A stretch of DNA of 17,463 nt from CAYOFK01 sp964403185 (GTDB lineage Bacteria > Bacteroidota > Bacteroidia > Bacteroidales > VadinHA17). The stretch is taken from positions 1 through 17,463 of the forward strand of contig CAYOFK010000047.1 of NCBI GenBank assembly GCA_964403185.1. Reading direction: 5' to 3'. Positions 1 to 8,105 of the stretch are shown piece after piece. The translations under genes were made by a program, and so were the position numbers. The notes below the pieces were generated by a model. The model searched no databases. It worked only from the letters and a program-made list of their open reading frames with translations, and was not told the origin of the DNA. How positions within the stretch are numbered: position 1 is the first letter of the stretch; every line of letters starts with the position of its first letter.

Positions 1-2
1 CC

Positions 3-68
3 TTTGGATTTATTTGCGATGTGAAAAATAAGTATGATAAGGCCCTTGAGGAGGCGCTTGATGAATAA
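3..68 (+). CDS. Possible C-terminal tail of an upstream gene (partial)
   Basis: Frame 3 is open from the window edge to a TAA at 66-68 and encodes a charged 21-residue tail ending KALEEALDE. It would overlap the ubiE start by 8 bases, a coupling common within operons. The other two plus frames also reach stops nearby (22-24 and 29-31), so any of the three could hold the true upstream gene. I do not recognise the family. The K/E/D-rich composition makes this frame the most protein-like, but 22 open codons is weak evidence. Confidence 0.35.
   Translation, partial: FGFICDVKNKYDKALEEALDE
48..54 (+). promoter_or_regulatory. Strong Shine-Dalgarno site of ubiE
   Basis: GAGGAGG lies 6 bases before the ATG at 61. 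It decides that start over the ATG at 34. Such sites are rare in this window: besides hpf, no other gene has a clear one. Confidence 0.7.
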
Positions 69-831
69 ACCCGCGGAACAGGAACTTGTACAACCTTACA
101 AAAACTCAGAAGAGGGTAAAAAAAGTCAGGTTGAAGCAATGTTTGATAACATTGCCGGCAGGTATGACTTCCTGAATCATTTCCTGTCGCTGGGTATTGA
201 CAAGTCATGGCGGCGGAAAGCGATAGGGTTGTTAAAATCTTCAAAACCACAAACCATTCTGGATGTTGCTACGGGAACCGGAGATTTTGCCATTGCTGCG
301 ATGAAGCTGAATCCTGAAAAAGTGGTGGGGATTGACCTCTCTGAAAAAATGCTGGACATCGGGAGGGAGAAAATAAGAAAGAGAGGTTTGCAGGAAAAAA
401 TTGAATTGCTTCGTGGCGATTCTGAATACCTGGATTTTAAGGAGGCCTCTTTCAATGCGGCAATCGCAGCATTTGGGGTACGGAACTTTGAGAACCTTCC
501 CGGGGGTCTTGAGGAGATGTTCAGGGTTCTGAAACCGGATGGACAGGTTGTGATCCTGGAATTTTCTCAACCTGGAAGCCGGTTCATCCGGGCTTTGTAT
601 TATTTATACTTTTTCAGAATTCTGCCGGCCTTCGGAAGATTGGTCTCAAAGGACCGTTTTGCCTATTCATACCTGCCGGAATCGGTTGGCAGTTTCCCAT
701 CGGGAGAAGGTTTTCTGAGTATTCTGGAGAAGACAGGCTTCAGCAGTTTAAAATGCCATACACTGAGTATGGGGATCGCCTGCATTTATACGGGCATGAA
801 AGAAGCTCACAATAATAAGTCAGAATCGTAG
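61..831 (+). CDS. ubiE: Demethylmenaquinone methyltransferase UbiE/MenG
   Basis: This is an S-adenosylmethionine-dependent C-methyltransferase that converts demethylmenaquinone to menaquinone, the last step of the main respiratory quinone pathway in Bacteroidota. The 256-residue product has the family signature from about residue 35 (YDFLNHFLSLGIDKSWRR), the SAM-binding glycine loop LDVATGTGDF at 67-76, and the second signature RVLKPDGQVVILEFSQP near 155-171. Length is slightly above the usual 240-250 because of a short N-terminal extension. An in-frame ATG at 34 exists, but the ATG at 61 is preferred: GAGGAGG at 48-54 lies 6 bases before it, and the family homology begins after it. porT follows after 25 bases and is probably co-transcribed; a ubiE-porT pair recurs in Bacteroidota. 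Confidence 0.95.
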   Translation: MNKPAEQELVQPYKNSEEGKKSQVEAMFDNIAGRYDFLNHFLSLGIDKSWRRKAIGLLKSSKPQTILDVATGTGDFAIAAMKLNPEKVVGIDLSEKMLDIGREKIRKRGLQEKIELLRGDSEYLDFKEASFNAAIAAFGVRNFENLPGGLEEMFRVLKPDGQVVILEFSQPGSRFIRALYYLYFFRILPAFGRLVSKDRFAYSYLPESVGSFPSGEGFLSILEKTGFSSLKCHTLSMGIACIYTGMKEAHNNKSES

Positions 832-856
832 TTTTTTACATAAAACAAACCGGACG

Positions 857-1561
857 GTGAAGCGGAGTATTCTTCTGATTATTATATCTGTTTTATGCGC
901 ATCAGCTTTTTCACAAAAGAAAAAGCCACAAAATGATGTAATCTACGATCAAAAACCTCTCCATTTTGGTTTTACGCTGGGGCTCAATGCTATGGATTTT
1001 ACCTTATATCCGGCCGCCAGCGCCATGATGCCCGACTCCATCCTCCCGAATATGACCCTTTTGCATCCGGGGTTTAACATAAATATTGTGTCAAGCTTAA
1101 AGCTTACACAGCACATCAATTTCCGGTTCCTGCCAGGAATCAGTTTTGGTCAGCGCAGCATAAGTTATTATCAGGATGGTTCCCTGCTCCCTCAAAACCA
1201 AACTATTGAATCCTCTTTCCTGGAATTCCCGCTTATTTTCAAATACAAATCAGAACGTGTGAATAACTGGCGGCCATACTTAATAGGAGGGTTAAATTAC
1301 CGGCTCGACCTTGCGGCCAAAAAGGATTATGATGACGCAAAAAACAGGTACCTCCGGTTGAAGCGTTCGGACCTGTATTTTGAAGTGGGTGTGGGGCTTG
1401 ACTTTTTTCTCAGATACTTTAAATTTTCCACTGAATTAAAGTTCTCCGTTGGCACACGTGACATCCTGGTGCATGAACCATATCCGGCATTTCCACAATA
1501 TGTCTCTTCCATTGATAAACTTAAATCGCGGATATGGATCCTGTCTTTTCATTTTGAGTAG
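857..1561 (+). CDS. porT: PorT family protein, type IX secretion system
   Basis: PorT (SprT in gliding flavobacteria) is a small outer-membrane beta-barrel protein needed for the type IX secretion system, which exports adhesins and hydrolases across the outer membrane. The 234-residue product starts with a clear signal peptide (MKRSILLIIISVLCASAFSQ), followed by a lysine-rich patch and alternating hydrophobic/aromatic strands typical of an 8-stranded barrel (for example FGFTLGLNAMDF, FRFLPGISFGQR, WRPYLIGGLNYRLD), ending in the aromatic-rich strand ILSFHFE. Length fits the family. The start is GTG at 857: it gives the complete signal peptide, and no ATG lies close by in frame. It sits 25 bases after ubiE. 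It runs convergent to the downstream methyltransferase gene with 73 bases between them, where I see no obvious terminator hairpin. Confidence 0.88.
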   Translation: MKRSILLIIISVLCASAFSQKKKPQNDVIYDQKPLHFGFTLGLNAMDFTLYPAASAMMPDSILPNMTLLHPGFNINIVSSLKLTQHINFRFLPGISFGQRSISYYQDGSLLPQNQTIESSFLEFPLIFKYKSERVNNWRPYLIGGLNYRLDLAAKKDYDDAKNRYLRLKRSDLYFEVGVGLDFFLRYFKFSTELKFSVGTRDILVHEPYPAFPQYVSSIDKLKSRIWILSFHFE

Positions 1562-1634
1562 ATCCTTCCAACGGCTGATATTAAAACAGAACTTACCTGT
1601 ATGGAATGTTTTTGGGCAGAACGATAGTCTGAGA

Positions 1635-2417
1635 TCACCGTCCCCCTTCACTTCTTCTTCTGAGTTCTGAACATATGATCCCTGCTGCGGTGGCAACATT
1701 TAAAGATTCCATTGGTCGTGGCCTTTTGGTGGTTTTTGCAGGGATGGAAAGCCTCCGGTCAATAAGAGTATAAAGGTCCCGGGAAATCCCTCTGGACTCA
1801 TTTCCGAGAACTAAGAGTCCGCCTGCCGGGAGGTTGACGCGGTAAAGGTTTTCTCCATCCGGGAAGGTTCCCATAACCGGAATGCCCTGTTCTTTGAAGG
1901 TCTTCAGGACCTCCTTCAAATCAATGTATAATACAGTGACATTTATAAAGCCGCTCATACTGGCCTGTATTACTTTAGGATTATATACATCTGCACAGGC
2001 TTCGGAACAAAGCATTGTCCTGATCCCGAACCAGCTCGCTGTTCTGATAATGGTGCCCATATTTCCCGGATCCTGAATGCCATCCAGAGCCAGAACAAGT
2101 TCCTGTTTATCAGGCGAAAAGGTGCCTGGTGAGGGTGGCATTTTTACAATAGCCAAAACCTCATGGGGGGTGGTCAGGTTGCTGATCTTTTTTAACTCAC
2201 GATGCGAAACCTCATGAATGGTATTTACATTTTTCAGAAGCCCGGGTGCAATTTCAGCAAGCCACTCAGTTTTGGCAAACAGTTCCGGCACGGTCCGGTC
2301 TGAATGTAACAGATCTGCCACGATCTTATCACCTTCAACAACAAAACACCCGCATTCCCGGCGATTCTTTTTCAACCTTAATGACCGGATAAATTTTATT
2401 TTGTTGATAGTAATCAT
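1635..2417 (-). CDS. TrmH/SpoU-family RNA 2'-O-ribose methyltransferase
   Basis: This is a SPOUT-class methyltransferase that uses SAM to methylate a ribose 2'-OH in rRNA or tRNA. The 260-residue product has an N-terminal substrate-binding domain (about 1-100) containing FVVEGDK near 25-31, and a C-terminal trefoil-knot SPOUT domain. The three family motifs are present: motif 1 DGIQDPGNMGTIIRTA (112-127, with N119 and R125), motif 2 LVLGNESRGIS (202-212), and motif 3 with SIPAK (224-228) and MESLNVATAAGI (236-247). The layout matches RlmB-like 23S rRNA methyltransferases, but the exact target nucleotide cannot be read from sequence, so I give no symbol. It is divergent from tamL, a pairing often seen in Bacteroidota, and has its own promoter-like site just upstream. 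Confidence 0.93.
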   Translation of the reverse strand: MITINKIKFIRSLRLKKNRRECGCFVVEGDKIVADLLHSDRTVPELFAKTEWLAEIAPGLLKNVNTIHEVSHRELKKISNLTTPHEVLAIVKMPPSPGTFSPDKQELVLALDGIQDPGNMGTIIRTASWFGIRTMLCSEACADVYNPKVIQASMSGFINVTVLYIDLKEVLKTFKEQGIPVMGTFPDGENLYRVNLPAGGLLVLGNESRGISRDLYTLIDRRLSIPAKTTKRPRPMESLNVATAAGIICSELRRRSEGGR

Positions 2418-2454
2418 GTCCGTTGGGGTCCTGTAATTTGAATATCTTGTGTTA

Positions 2455-2462
2455 CAAATTTA
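2455..2462 (-). promoter_or_regulatory. -7 box of the RNA methyltransferase gene
   Basis: Read on the minus strand this is TAAATTTG, a full match to the Bacteroidota -7 consensus TANNTTTG. It would start transcription about 30 bases before the ATG at 2417. I see no good TTTG at the -33 position, so the call rests on the -7 box and its location. Confidence 0.5.
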
Positions 2463-2525
2463 AGCGATTCCGTGAAATTCATCTGCCTGGTGAAAACTTT
2501 TTACAGAAGTCTCCGGGATTGCCGC

Positions 2526-2558
2526 TTGAAATGGTTCATACAAGATTGATTATATTTG
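2526..2558 (+). promoter_or_regulatory. Promoter of tamL (TTG, 22 bases, TATATTTG)
   Basis: TATATTTG at 2551-2558 matches TANNTTTG exactly, and a TTG at 2526-2528 sits 22 bases upstream, close to the usual 19-21. Transcription would start near 2563-2566. The box contains the TTG of the longest possible tamL frame (2556), so that codon would lie outside the mRNA. Confidence 0.55.
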
Positions 2559-2582
2559 CTTCATCTTATTCCTGACACAGAA

Positions 2583-4925
2583 TTGAGAATATCTTTAAAA
2601 AATAAACCACCGGTTTCGAGGCGCACCTCAATTCTACTGATTTTTGCATTTGTTGCAAGTCAGTACGCGTGTAATTCTGTGAAGTATGTCCCTGAAAATC
2701 AGTATATTTTACAAAAGAATAAGGTGGTTAACTCCATGAAGCAGAAAATCGATAACAAGAATCTTAAAAATTTCATCAGGCAACAGCCCAATAAACGCAT
2801 TCTGGGTTTAAGATTTCATCTTGGATTGTATAATCTCTCGAATCTGGAGAAGGATAAGGGCATGCATGCGTGGTTAAGGAAAGTGGGAGAAGCTCCTGTC
2901 ATCTACGATAAAAATCAAAACAGAAGATCGATGGACCAGATAAGAATGTATCTGGAACGTAAAGGCTATTTTGATGCTGAAGTTTATGATACGGTGTTTC
3001 TCAATAAGAAAAAGGCACGTGTGGATTACATCATACATCCCAACGAAGCTTTCAGGATCAGAAATGTCACAAGTATTATTAAAGACACAATACTCATTCC
3101 TTATATCATGAGGGATACTGCCAGCAGTTTCCTGCAAAAGGGATCCGTTTATGATGTTGATGTTCTTGATGCCGAACGATCACGGATTGAAAAAATGTTA
3201 AAGGACCAGGGGTTTTATAAATTCCAGAAGGACCGGATCATGTATGTTGCAGACAGTGCTGTTGGTAAACGGCTCATCGATATTGAGTTGGTTATCGAAC
3301 CACGCCTTGTACGGCCTGTGGACTTCGCACAAGGGCCAGCCTCTTATCAAAAATACCGTGTACGTAATGTGTACATTTTTGTTGATTACGATCCGGCTGA
3401 AGCACTGAGAAATCCAACTACCTACTATTCAGACCTTGACACTCTGAAGGAAGATGGCTATTATTTTGTTAAAAAGAATGTCAGATATCCGCTGAATAAT
3501 ATAACGGTTACCCGTGGCAATTATATCCTGCCCGGATCCATGTATACCCTTACCAATGTGCAGCAAACCAGGAAGCATCTGGGGGGCCTGAACATCATCA
3601 AACATGTGGATATCTTTTTTACAGAGGTGCCACAGCAACCCGGGGATACCGGCGCATTGCAAATTGACTGCCATATACAAATGGCCCAGAATAAAAAGCA
3701 GGCGTATTCCATTGAGCTGGAAGGAACAAATTCTTCAGGAAACTTTGGCGCCTCACTGAACTTTCTTTATCAGCACCGGAACTTGCTAAAAAGAGCGGAG
3801 GTGTTCAATCTTAAATTAAAATATGGTTATGAAGCGCTTCCAAGTGAAACTCAGGGCCTTGGAAGCATGAACGAAGTTGGGGTTGAAGGCGACATTGTGT
3901 TCCCGCGCTTTTTATTGCCATTTCTCAAAAAGCAGGATTTTGTAAAGAAATATGCTCCTAAAACAAGTCTGTTTACTGCTTACAATTACCAGAAACGGCC
4001 CGAGTATGAACGGAATACGGTTGTGGCAAATTTTGGTTACCACTGGCAGGGCAATGTTTATGCTTCACATATTGTTACACCCATCGACCTGAATCTGATA
4101 AAGTTGCCGTATATTGACAGCAGTTGGGCGGAACATATTGATACCACTTCCTACCTGGCTTACAGTTATAAGAATACCTTTATTGCCGGCCTGAGCTATA
4201 GTTTTATTTTTACAAACCAGGATATTCGCAAAAACCGGGATCACTATTTTCTGAGGTTTAATGTATCCACTTCCGGAAACTTCATCTCTGCCCTGGATCA
4301 TGTCATTAATAAAAGCGCCCCCGGAACGGGCAGTGAGGTCTTTGGGATTCCCTATGCACAGTTTGTTGTTACGGATGTGGATTTCCGTTACAACATAATG
4401 ATCAACGAGGGAAATTCCATTGTTTACAGGGGATTCTTCGGGGTGGGATTCCCCTACGGAAATTCCCAGGCCATTCCGTTCATCAAACAATATTATACGG
4501 GAGGCGCTAATGATATCAGGGCCTGGCCGGCCAGGAGCCTTGGCCCCGGATCGCATGTTGTTAAAGGTACCAACTTCTACAACCAGAGAGCCGACCTGAA
4601 GATCAATGCCAATATGGAATACCGCTTCAAACTGTTCTGGGTCCTGGAGGGAGCCCTGTTCCTGGATGCAGGGAATATATGGGCCGTGAGCCCTGAAGAT
4701 GACCGCGAAGGCGCTCAATTCTCATTCAGGTCATTATTTCAGGACCTTGCTGTGGGTACCGGATTTGGAACCCGATTTGATTTTTCTTTTTTCATTTTCA
4801 GATTTGATTTCGGATTTAAACTGCGCGATCCCCAGGTGCAGACCGGCAGTCGCTGGATCATTGCCAATCCGGGATACCGGCTTCGGGATACGACCTTACA
4901 CCTGGCCATTGGATACCCTTTTTAG
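2583..4925 (+). CDS. tamL: TamL-type BamA/TamA-family outer-membrane lipoprotein
   Basis: This is an Omp85-superfamily protein of the Bacteroidota TamL type, thought to work with TamB in envelope assembly. From TTG 2583 it has 780 residues. The N-terminus is a lipoprotein signal: basic KNKPPVSRR, the hydrophobic run TSILLIFAFVASQYA, then Cys30 followed by NSVKYVPENQYIL, the start typical of TamL. POTRA-like repeats follow over roughly residues 60-370 (for example YLERKGYFDAEVYDTV and RIEKMLKDQGFYKF). The second half is a beta barrel with the loop motif GGANDIRAWPARSLGPG (about 640-656) and a terminal phenylalanine (AIGYPF). No nearby ATG exists. The frame can extend to TTG 2556, but that codon lies inside a perfect -7 promoter box, so TTG 2583 is preferred. 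The lipobox is imperfect (Gln at -3). Confidence 0.88.
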   Translation: MRISLKNKPPVSRRTSILLIFAFVASQYACNSVKYVPENQYILQKNKVVNSMKQKIDNKNLKNFIRQQPNKRILGLRFHLGLYNLSNLEKDKGMHAWLRKVGEAPVIYDKNQNRRSMDQIRMYLERKGYFDAEVYDTVFLNKKKARVDYIIHPNEAFRIRNVTSIIKDTILIPYIMRDTASSFLQKGSVYDVDVLDAERSRIEKMLKDQGFYKFQKDRIMYVADSAVGKRLIDIELVIEPRLVRPVDFAQGPASYQKYRVRNVYIFVDYDPAEALRNPTTYYSDLDTLKEDGYYFVKKNVRYPLNNITVTRGNYILPGSMYTLTNVQQTRKHLGGLNIIKHVDIFFTEVPQQPGDTGALQIDCHIQMAQNKKQAYSIELEGTNSSGNFGASLNFLYQHRNLLKRAEVFNLKLKYGYEALPSETQGLGSMNEVGVEGDIVFPRFLLPFLKKQDFVKKYAPKTSLFTAYNYQKRPEYERNTVVANFGYHWQGNVYASHIVTPIDLNLIKLPYIDSSWAEHIDTTSYLAYSYKNTFIAGLSYSFIFTNQDIRKNRDHYFLRFNVSTSGNFISALDHVINKSAPGTGSEVFGIPYAQFVVTDVDFRYNIMINEGNSIVYRGFFGVGFPYGNSQAIPFIKQYYTGGANDIRAWPARSLGPGSHVVKGTNFYNQRADLKINANMEYRFKLFWVLEGALFLDAGNIWAVSPEDDREGAQFSFRSLFQDLAVGTGFGTRFDFSFFIFRFDFGFKLRDPQVQTGSRWIIANPGYRLRDTTLHLAIGYPF

Positions 4926-4939
4926 ACTCGCTGCCGCTC

Positions 4940-5016
4940 GTGGGGCTGTCTCAAAAGCAACCTAATGGCATCATTCCGTACTTGATATGTAATCTGACTT
5001 TTGATACAGCCCCCAC
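4940..5016. repeat. MITE-like 77-bp element with terminal inverted repeats
   Basis: The left end GTGGGGCTGTCTCAAAAG (4940-4957) and the right end CTTTTGATACAGCCCCCAC (4998-5016) are inverted copies with one substitution and one extra base. They bracket 40 bases with no coding capacity. The ends resemble terminal repeats of insertion sequences, which suggests a non-autonomous transposable element or a collapsed IS. No clear target-site duplication is visible. It lies between convergent tamL and pyk. A 40-base loop is long for a terminator, though a bidirectional termination role is not excluded. Confidence 0.55.
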
Positions 5017-5055
5017 CAAATGACCATCGCATAAACCCGGGCAGTTAGCTTTGTG

Positions 5056-6480
5056 CTATTTGATATAACTGATCTTCACCATGTTAGTGCGCCCCTTCAT
5101 GTTCATGGGGATGCTTCCAAGATGCAGAACCATATCTTCTTCTTTAATGACTTGTTTTTCCAAGAGGATGTCGATGCTTTTTTCAATGGCCTCGTTGATA
5201 TTGCTGTAGGTATCGATGAAGACAGGCCGGACGCCCCATAAAATAGACATGCTGTTCAGGATTTTCCTGTTATTTGTAAAACCATAGATGTCGGCACTGG
5301 GCCGGTGAGAAGAAATCCTGGAGGTTGTATATCCCGAATGTGTAAAGGTAACAATGGCTTTGGCGCCACTTTGCTCAGCCATCTGGCTGGCATGATTGCA
5401 CAATGTTTCCGGGAGATAAGAGGGAGAGAACTCTGCCGGGGCATGTTTCCTGATGTAGTGGAATCCGTTTTTTTCGGTCCATGCAATGATCTGGTTCATA
5501 TTCAAGATGACCTCGAGAGGGAATTTCCCCACGGAAGTTTCACCGCTGAGCATCAGGCAATCGGCCCCATCCAGAACGGCATTGGCCACATCATTTGTTT
5601 CCGCTCTTGTGGGCCGGAAATTATCGATCATGCTTTCCATCATCTGTGTTGCAATGATCACCGGCCGGGCACTGTTAATACACTTTTGAATGATGTTCTT
5701 TTGTATCAATGGCAATCTGTTCAGGGGTACTTCAACGCCAAGGTCTCCCCGTGCGATCATGATCCCATGAGAGGCTTCTATGATCTCATCTATGTCAGTC
5801 AGGGCTTCAGGTTTTTCAATTTTGGCGATCATCCTTGTGCTTTTTTTCTTTTTCCGGATGATGTCTTTAAGGTCCAGCATGTCCGTTGCGGATCTTACAA
5901 AGGACAAAGCAATCCAGTCGACATTCTGATCCAGTGCAAATTCTGCATCTGCAAGGTCTTTCTCTGTAATGCTCGGCTGAGAGATCCTGGTATCTGGAAA
6001 GTTCACGCCTTTCCTTGAGGACAGCGGCCCGCCATGTAATACAACAGCGGAAATACGGTTCTTTTTATTCGTTTTACGGACCTGAAGTTGGATCTTTCCA
6101 TCGTCAATAAGTATGGAATCTCCCGGTTTTACGTCTTTTGCCAGTTCCGGGTAGCTGATGTAAAGATGGCTGGAGGTGCTGATACAAGGTTTCGATACCA
6201 GGTCGATTAAAGCGCCCTGTTCCAGATCGATCCTGTTGCCCTCAACCTCTCCAACCCGGAGTTTCGGACCCTGAAGATCAGCAAGAATGGCAACATTGGT
6301 GTGTAACTTTTTATTTAACTCCCGGATATTGTTGATCACCTTCAAATGTTCTTCATGACTGCCATGTGAAAAATTCAAACGGCAGAGATCAAGCCCCCCG
6401 GCGATCATTTTTTCAAGCATCTCAGTGCTGTTGCAGGCCGGCCCGATGGTGGCCATTATCTTTGTTTTTGTGTAGCTCAT
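5056..6480 (-). CDS. pyk: Pyruvate kinase
   Basis: This enzyme transfers phosphate from phosphoenolpyruvate to ADP, giving pyruvate and ATP in the last step of glycolysis. The 474-residue product has the full bacterial layout: an (alpha/beta)8 barrel interrupted by a B domain (about 72-168), then a C-terminal domain. Catalytic positions coincide with those of E. coli PykF: R34/N36/S38 in CRLNFSHG, K220 and E222 in IAKIEKPEA, the metal and loop motif IARGDLGVEVPL (242-253, D246), and T278 in IATQM. Length is close to the 470-residue type I form without an extra PEP-utiliser domain. The ATG at 6480 begins the family motif KTKIMATIGPA directly. It is divergent from the transporter gene at 6735, and I see no full promoter consensus on its side. 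Confidence 0.97.
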   Translation of the reverse strand: MSYTKTKIMATIGPACNSTEMLEKMIAGGLDLCRLNFSHGSHEEHLKVINNIRELNKKLHTNVAILADLQGPKLRVGEVEGNRIDLEQGALIDLVSKPCISTSSHLYISYPELAKDVKPGDSILIDDGKIQLQVRKTNKKNRISAVVLHGGPLSSRKGVNFPDTRISQPSITEKDLADAEFALDQNVDWIALSFVRSATDMLDLKDIIRKKKKSTRMIAKIEKPEALTDIDEIIEASHGIMIARGDLGVEVPLNRLPLIQKNIIQKCINSARPVIIATQMMESMIDNFRPTRAETNDVANAVLDGADCLMLSGETSVGKFPLEVILNMNQIIAWTEKNGFHYIRKHAPAEFSPSYLPETLCNHASQMAEQSGAKAIVTFTHSGYTTSRISSHRPSADIYGFTNNRKILNSMSILWGVRPVFIDTYSNINEAIEKSIDILLEKQVIKEEDMVLHLGSIPMNMKGRTNMVKISYIK

Positions 6481-6654
6481 GTTGTGGAGGTTGGAGGGAA
6501 AAAACAGGTTTAATGCATGCTTTAAAATTAGTAATAAAAACCCGGATTTCCTTAGTTTGTTTGGGAAGTGTTTGTCGTAAATACTATTACGGTATGCTCA
6601 TTTAGAATTACTGCAAAAAAATACATTAATGCATGTTTTTACCGATTAGAAAAC

Positions 6655-6662
6655 TATTTTTG
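6655..6662 (+). promoter_or_regulatory. -7 box of the transporter operon
   Basis: TATTTTTG matches TANNTTTG and lies 72 bases before the ATG at 6735. No good TTTG occurs at the expected -33 distance, so this is tentative. The 254-base divergent gap (6481-6734) also holds two copies of TTAATGCATG, at 6510-6519 and 6626-6635, and no gene. Confidence 0.4.
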
Positions 6663-6734
6663 TGAGTTCAAAAGATTTTCTGAGAAGTATGATCCGGAAC
6701 AATAACCTGTTTCGGATGACTGAAATTTTGCGTT

Positions 6735-8087
6735 ATGATAGATTCTTCTAACAGAGACAGTTTCAGCAGTAAACTGGGTGTTGTTGCAGCAGCAGCAGGG
6801 TCGGCCATAGGCCTGGGTAACATCTGGCGTTTTCCTTACGTTGCAGGCGAAAATGGAGGAGGTGCATTTTTATTGATCTACCTTGGCTTTATTCTGATCA
6901 TTGGGTTCCCGGTGATGCTTGCAGAGTTCACTATTGGCCGGAGAGCCCGGAAAAATGCGCTGGGTTCCTTTAAGAAACTGGCTCCGGGAACTCCCTGGTT
7001 TCTGGTCGGGCTAATGGGAATAGGAGCCGCATTTTTTATCCTTGCTTTTTACAGTACCATAGCAGGCTGGACTCTTGAATACCTTTTGCAAGCCATTACA
7101 AATGGCTTTAACGGACAATCAGCGGTTCAGTTAAAAGCTACTTTTGAAGGCTTTCAGGCGGCTCCGGTCAGACCTGTATTCTGGCAGCTTATTTTCATGT
7201 TCCTGACAGCTTATATCGTATATTCCGGGGTGAAAAAAGGCATTGAAAAATACACCAAGATCCTGATGCCGGTTCTGGTCATTCTGATCATTATTATGAG
7301 CATTCGCTCACTCACCCTTCCCGGGGCACGGGGTGGCATTGAATTTTTATTCAACCCTGATTTTTCCAAGATTACGTGGTCTGTGGTCCTTGATGCACTT
7401 GGACAGGCAGCCTTTTCACTGAGCATAGGCATGGGGACACTCATCACTTATGGTTCGTATATTCAGAGAAGCAATAACCTTCCGCTTACAGCGTTTCAGG
7501 TTTCTGCAGCAGACACCCTGATTGCCGTTCTGGCAGGTGTGATGATCTTTCCGGCTGTATTTGCATTTGGAATAGACCCGGCAGAAGGATTTGGATTGGT
7601 GTTTATTGTCCTTCCGAATATTTTTGCACAAATGCCAGGCGGCTATATTTTCTCAATTTTATTCTTTATACTCCTGGCGATTGCCGCACTTACTTCAACG
7701 GTTTCTGTACTTGAAGTTGTGGTTGCCTATTTTTCTGAAGAGTTGAATATGTCCAGAAAGAAAGCCACAATATTGGGTGCCAGTGGAATATTTATCCTTG
7801 GGATATTTGCCACACTTTCTTTTGGGCCATTAAATGATTTGCAATTCCTGGAGCGGACCATTTTTAGTTGGTTTGATTTCCTTTCGGCCAATGTATTGTT
7901 ACCGGTTGGTGCGATTTTTATTGTGATTTTTGTAGGCTGGCACTTGAAAAAGAAAAATGTTTTGGATGAGATATCCAATCAGGGTGCACTAAAAGTGAAA
8001 CTGATCAATGTATTTATGATCATTGTAAAGTTCATTGCCCCAGTGGCCATTGCTGCAGTATTTATATACGGCCTGGGAATCATTTAA
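6735..8087 (+). CDS. SNF/NSS-family sodium-dependent transporter
   Basis: This is an inner-membrane secondary transporter of the neurotransmitter:sodium symporter family (LeuT fold), which imports an amino acid or related solute with sodium. The 450-residue product carries the TM1 signature GNIWRFPYVAGENGGGAF at about 28-45, preceded by AAAAGSAIGL, where the family binds sodium and substrate. Hydrophobic segments follow to the C-terminus (for example FLLIYLGFILIIGFPVML and ILMPVLVILIIIM). The length points to the bacterial 11-helix form (MhsT/Tyt1-like) rather than the 12-helix LeuT form. Substrate cannot be told from sequence. The ATG at 6735 starts just before the TM1 region, as usual. An AGCS-family transporter gene follows after 18 bases, so the two are probably co-transcribed. 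Confidence 0.94.
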   Translation: MIDSSNRDSFSSKLGVVAAAAGSAIGLGNIWRFPYVAGENGGGAFLLIYLGFILIIGFPVMLAEFTIGRRARKNALGSFKKLAPGTPWFLVGLMGIGAAFFILAFYSTIAGWTLEYLLQAITNGFNGQSAVQLKATFEGFQAAPVRPVFWQLIFMFLTAYIVYSGVKKGIEKYTKILMPVLVILIIIMSIRSLTLPGARGGIEFLFNPDFSKITWSVVLDALGQAAFSLSIGMGTLITYGSYIQRSNNLPLTAFQVSAADTLIAVLAGVMIFPAVFAFGIDPAEGFGLVFIVLPNIFAQMPGGYIFSILFFILLAIAALTSTVSVLEVVVAYFSEELNMSRKKATILGASGIFILGIFATLSFGPLNDLQFLERTIFSWFDFLSANVLLPVGAIFIVIFVGWHLKKKNVLDEISNQGALKVKLINVFMIIVKFIAPVAIAAVFIYGLGII

Positions 8088-8105
8088 TTTATCAATTCCG
8101 TTCTT

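Noticed and set aside
4065..4718. A 217-codon minus-strand frame
   Set aside because: It lies wholly inside tamL, has no family resemblance, and tamL has clear barrel homology in this stretch.
5305..6018. A 237-codon plus-strand frame
   Set aside because: It is antisense to pyk, which has all catalytic motifs in the opposite strand.
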